A DNA stretch of 42,295 nt from the NCBI GenBank assembly GCA_002702705.1, contig PABH01000041.1, positions 1 to 42,295 of the forward strand. Direction: 5' to 3'. Both the position numbers and the translations under genes were made by a program. The notes under the pieces are model-generated. The model had not been told where the DNA came from. It searched no databases and was given only the letters and a program-made list of their open reading frames with translations. This document shows positions 41,629-42,295 of the stretch, one piece after another (the first letter of the stretch is position 1; each line of letters begins with the position of its first letter). Source of the stretch: Anaerolineaceae bacterium. GTDB taxonomy: Bacteria; Chloroflexota; Anaerolineae; Anaerolineales; Anaerolineaceae.

Positions 41629-42295
41629 TTACAAACCAGATTTAGATTTTTGTAAATCCTCCTTCCTTCGAGATAGCTGGCGGTAACTATTACCGGTAAT
41701 CGTAAGAGAATGAGCATGATGGGTAAGACGATCTAAGGCAGCACTGGATAACAAATCATTCTGAAAGACATCAGCCCATTCAGAAAAATCACGGTTACTG
41801 GTAACGATCATCGAGTGCCGTTCATAGCGTTCACAAATAATTTCGTACAAGTCCTGAATGCAAGCAGGGGGCAAAGACTGTAAACCAAAATCATCCAGGA
41901 TTAATAAATCACAATTCAGGATAGTAGAAAGCACTCTGAGATAAGCACCAGAAGCACGAGCAGCATTCAGGTCTGAGAGCAGGCGGTAAGCAGACTTGGA
42001 TATGACTCGAAATCCACGTTTTAGCGCTTCTACCCCAATTGCATTTGCCATATGAGATTTTCCCACCCCGCTTGGGCCACAGAACAAAATATTTTCATGC
42101 CTTGATAAAAACGCGCAAGAAGCCAGATCGGTCAGGTAAGACCGGGAAACGCTGGGATTAATCGTAAAGTCAAAATGGGTAAGGGTCTTCTGTGGATCAC
42201 AACCAGATAACTTTAGTCTGCGAGAAAACAATTGTTGTTCTCTACGTTCAACTTCATCATCTAAAAGAAGAGCGAAAAACTCTACCGGAGACAAA
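41629..42295 (-). CDS. istB: IS21-family helper ATPase IstB (5' partial)
   Basis: IstB is the AAA+ ATPase that remodels target DNA for the IstA transposase. The frame shows ERREQQLFSRRLKLSG, Walker A CGPSGVGKSHMA, Walker B LLILDDFGLQ, sensor 1 MIVTSNRDFSEW, and ends in the usual basic tail. The frame is still open at the window edge; family members are about 250 residues, so roughly the first 25-30 are missing here. Otherwise it appears intact. Confidence 0.9.
   Translation of the reverse strand, partial: LSPVEFFALLLDDEVERREQQLFSRRLKLSGCDPQKTLTHFDFTINPSVSRSYLTDLASCAFLSRHENILFCGPSGVGKSHMANAIGVEALKRGFRVISKSAYRLLSDLNAARASGAYLRVLSTILNCDLLILDDFGLQSLPPACIQDLYEIICERYERHSMIVTSNRDFSEWADVFQNDLLSSAALDRLTHHAHSLTITGNSYRQLSRRKEDLQKSKSGL

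Larger units (their letters stand above)
41532..42295 (-). mobile_element. IS21-family insertion sequence, istB end (partial)
   Basis: The element begins at TGTCAATAG near 41532, where the interrupted gene's frame stops, and runs off the window. It carries istB on the minus strand and three 24-base-spaced terminal repeats, as is usual for IS21 ends. istA and the other terminus must lie beyond 42295. Confidence 0.75.

Noticed and set aside
40021-42295. tRNA-Gln as the attachment site of a complete genomic island
   Set aside because: No integrase and no second copy of the tRNA 3' end was seen by eye in the window; only a scar can be proposed.

Overview
The window looks like a low-GC bacterial chromosome fragment, most likely from the Chloroflexota (Anaerolineae-like). 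I infer this from protein style and gene order; there is no rRNA or other decisive marker. The bulk is ordinary, densely packed chromosome. Each end carries a broken gene fused or abutted to a piece of insertion sequence: IS3 family on the left, IS21 family on the right.

Left end (1-2.9 kb): an RHS/YD-repeat gene open to the window edge runs in frame into the 3' half of an IS3 transposase. The right end of that IS supplies the last codons and stop of an exported ELWxxDGT-repeat protein. Next, 2.9-8.1 kb: rsfS (ribosome silencing), thpR (2'-5' RNA ligase/cyclic phosphodiesterase) and a PCu(A)C copper-chaperone lipoprotein on the minus strand; a probable 6S RNA; then a ChbG/YdjC-like deacetylase, a membrane-anchored FHA protein, an AI-2E family permease and a 60-residue protein on the plus strand.

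8.1-19.1 kb is a formate/molybdenum locus. One minus-strand six-gene run encodes two NAD(P)-linked formate dehydrogenases. The upstream set is a NuoE-NuoF fusion, a separate Fe-S subunit and a short catalytic subunit. The downstream set is separate NuoE and NuoF and a full-length catalytic subunit with its Fe-S domain fused on. mobA (bis-MGD cofactor) and fdhD (sulfuration of the cofactor) lie next door, so the enzyme and its maturation are genetically together.

19.1-30.8 kb: phosphoglucose/phosphomannose isomerase, DNA polymerase IV, a GT4 glycosyltransferase, tRNA-Thr(CGU), an unusual methyltransferase-like/patatin fusion, uridine kinase, a VTT membrane protein, an M20 dipeptidase, and a MoxR-DUF58-DUF4129 cluster. 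30.9-40.1 kb is a cell-shape and division run: mreB-mreC-mreD-mrdA-minC-minD-minE-rodA, then gltX and tRNA-Gln(CUG).

Right end (40.1-42.3 kb): beyond tRNA-Gln come nested inverted repeats, a 5'-truncated GH25 lysozyme, a membrane-anchored gene of unknown function whose N-terminus is cut by an IS, and the istB end of an IS21-family element running off the window.

The observations I consider most worth checking are the mirror-image fusion pattern of the tandem formate dehydrogenases and their lack of the NuoG-type His-Cys3 cluster ligands; the methyltransferase-like/patatin fusion; a recurring leaderless-type arrangement (promoter -10 box 3 to 11 bases from the start codon, no Shine-Dalgarno) at mobA, fdhD, udk and mreC; and the 6S RNA candidate.
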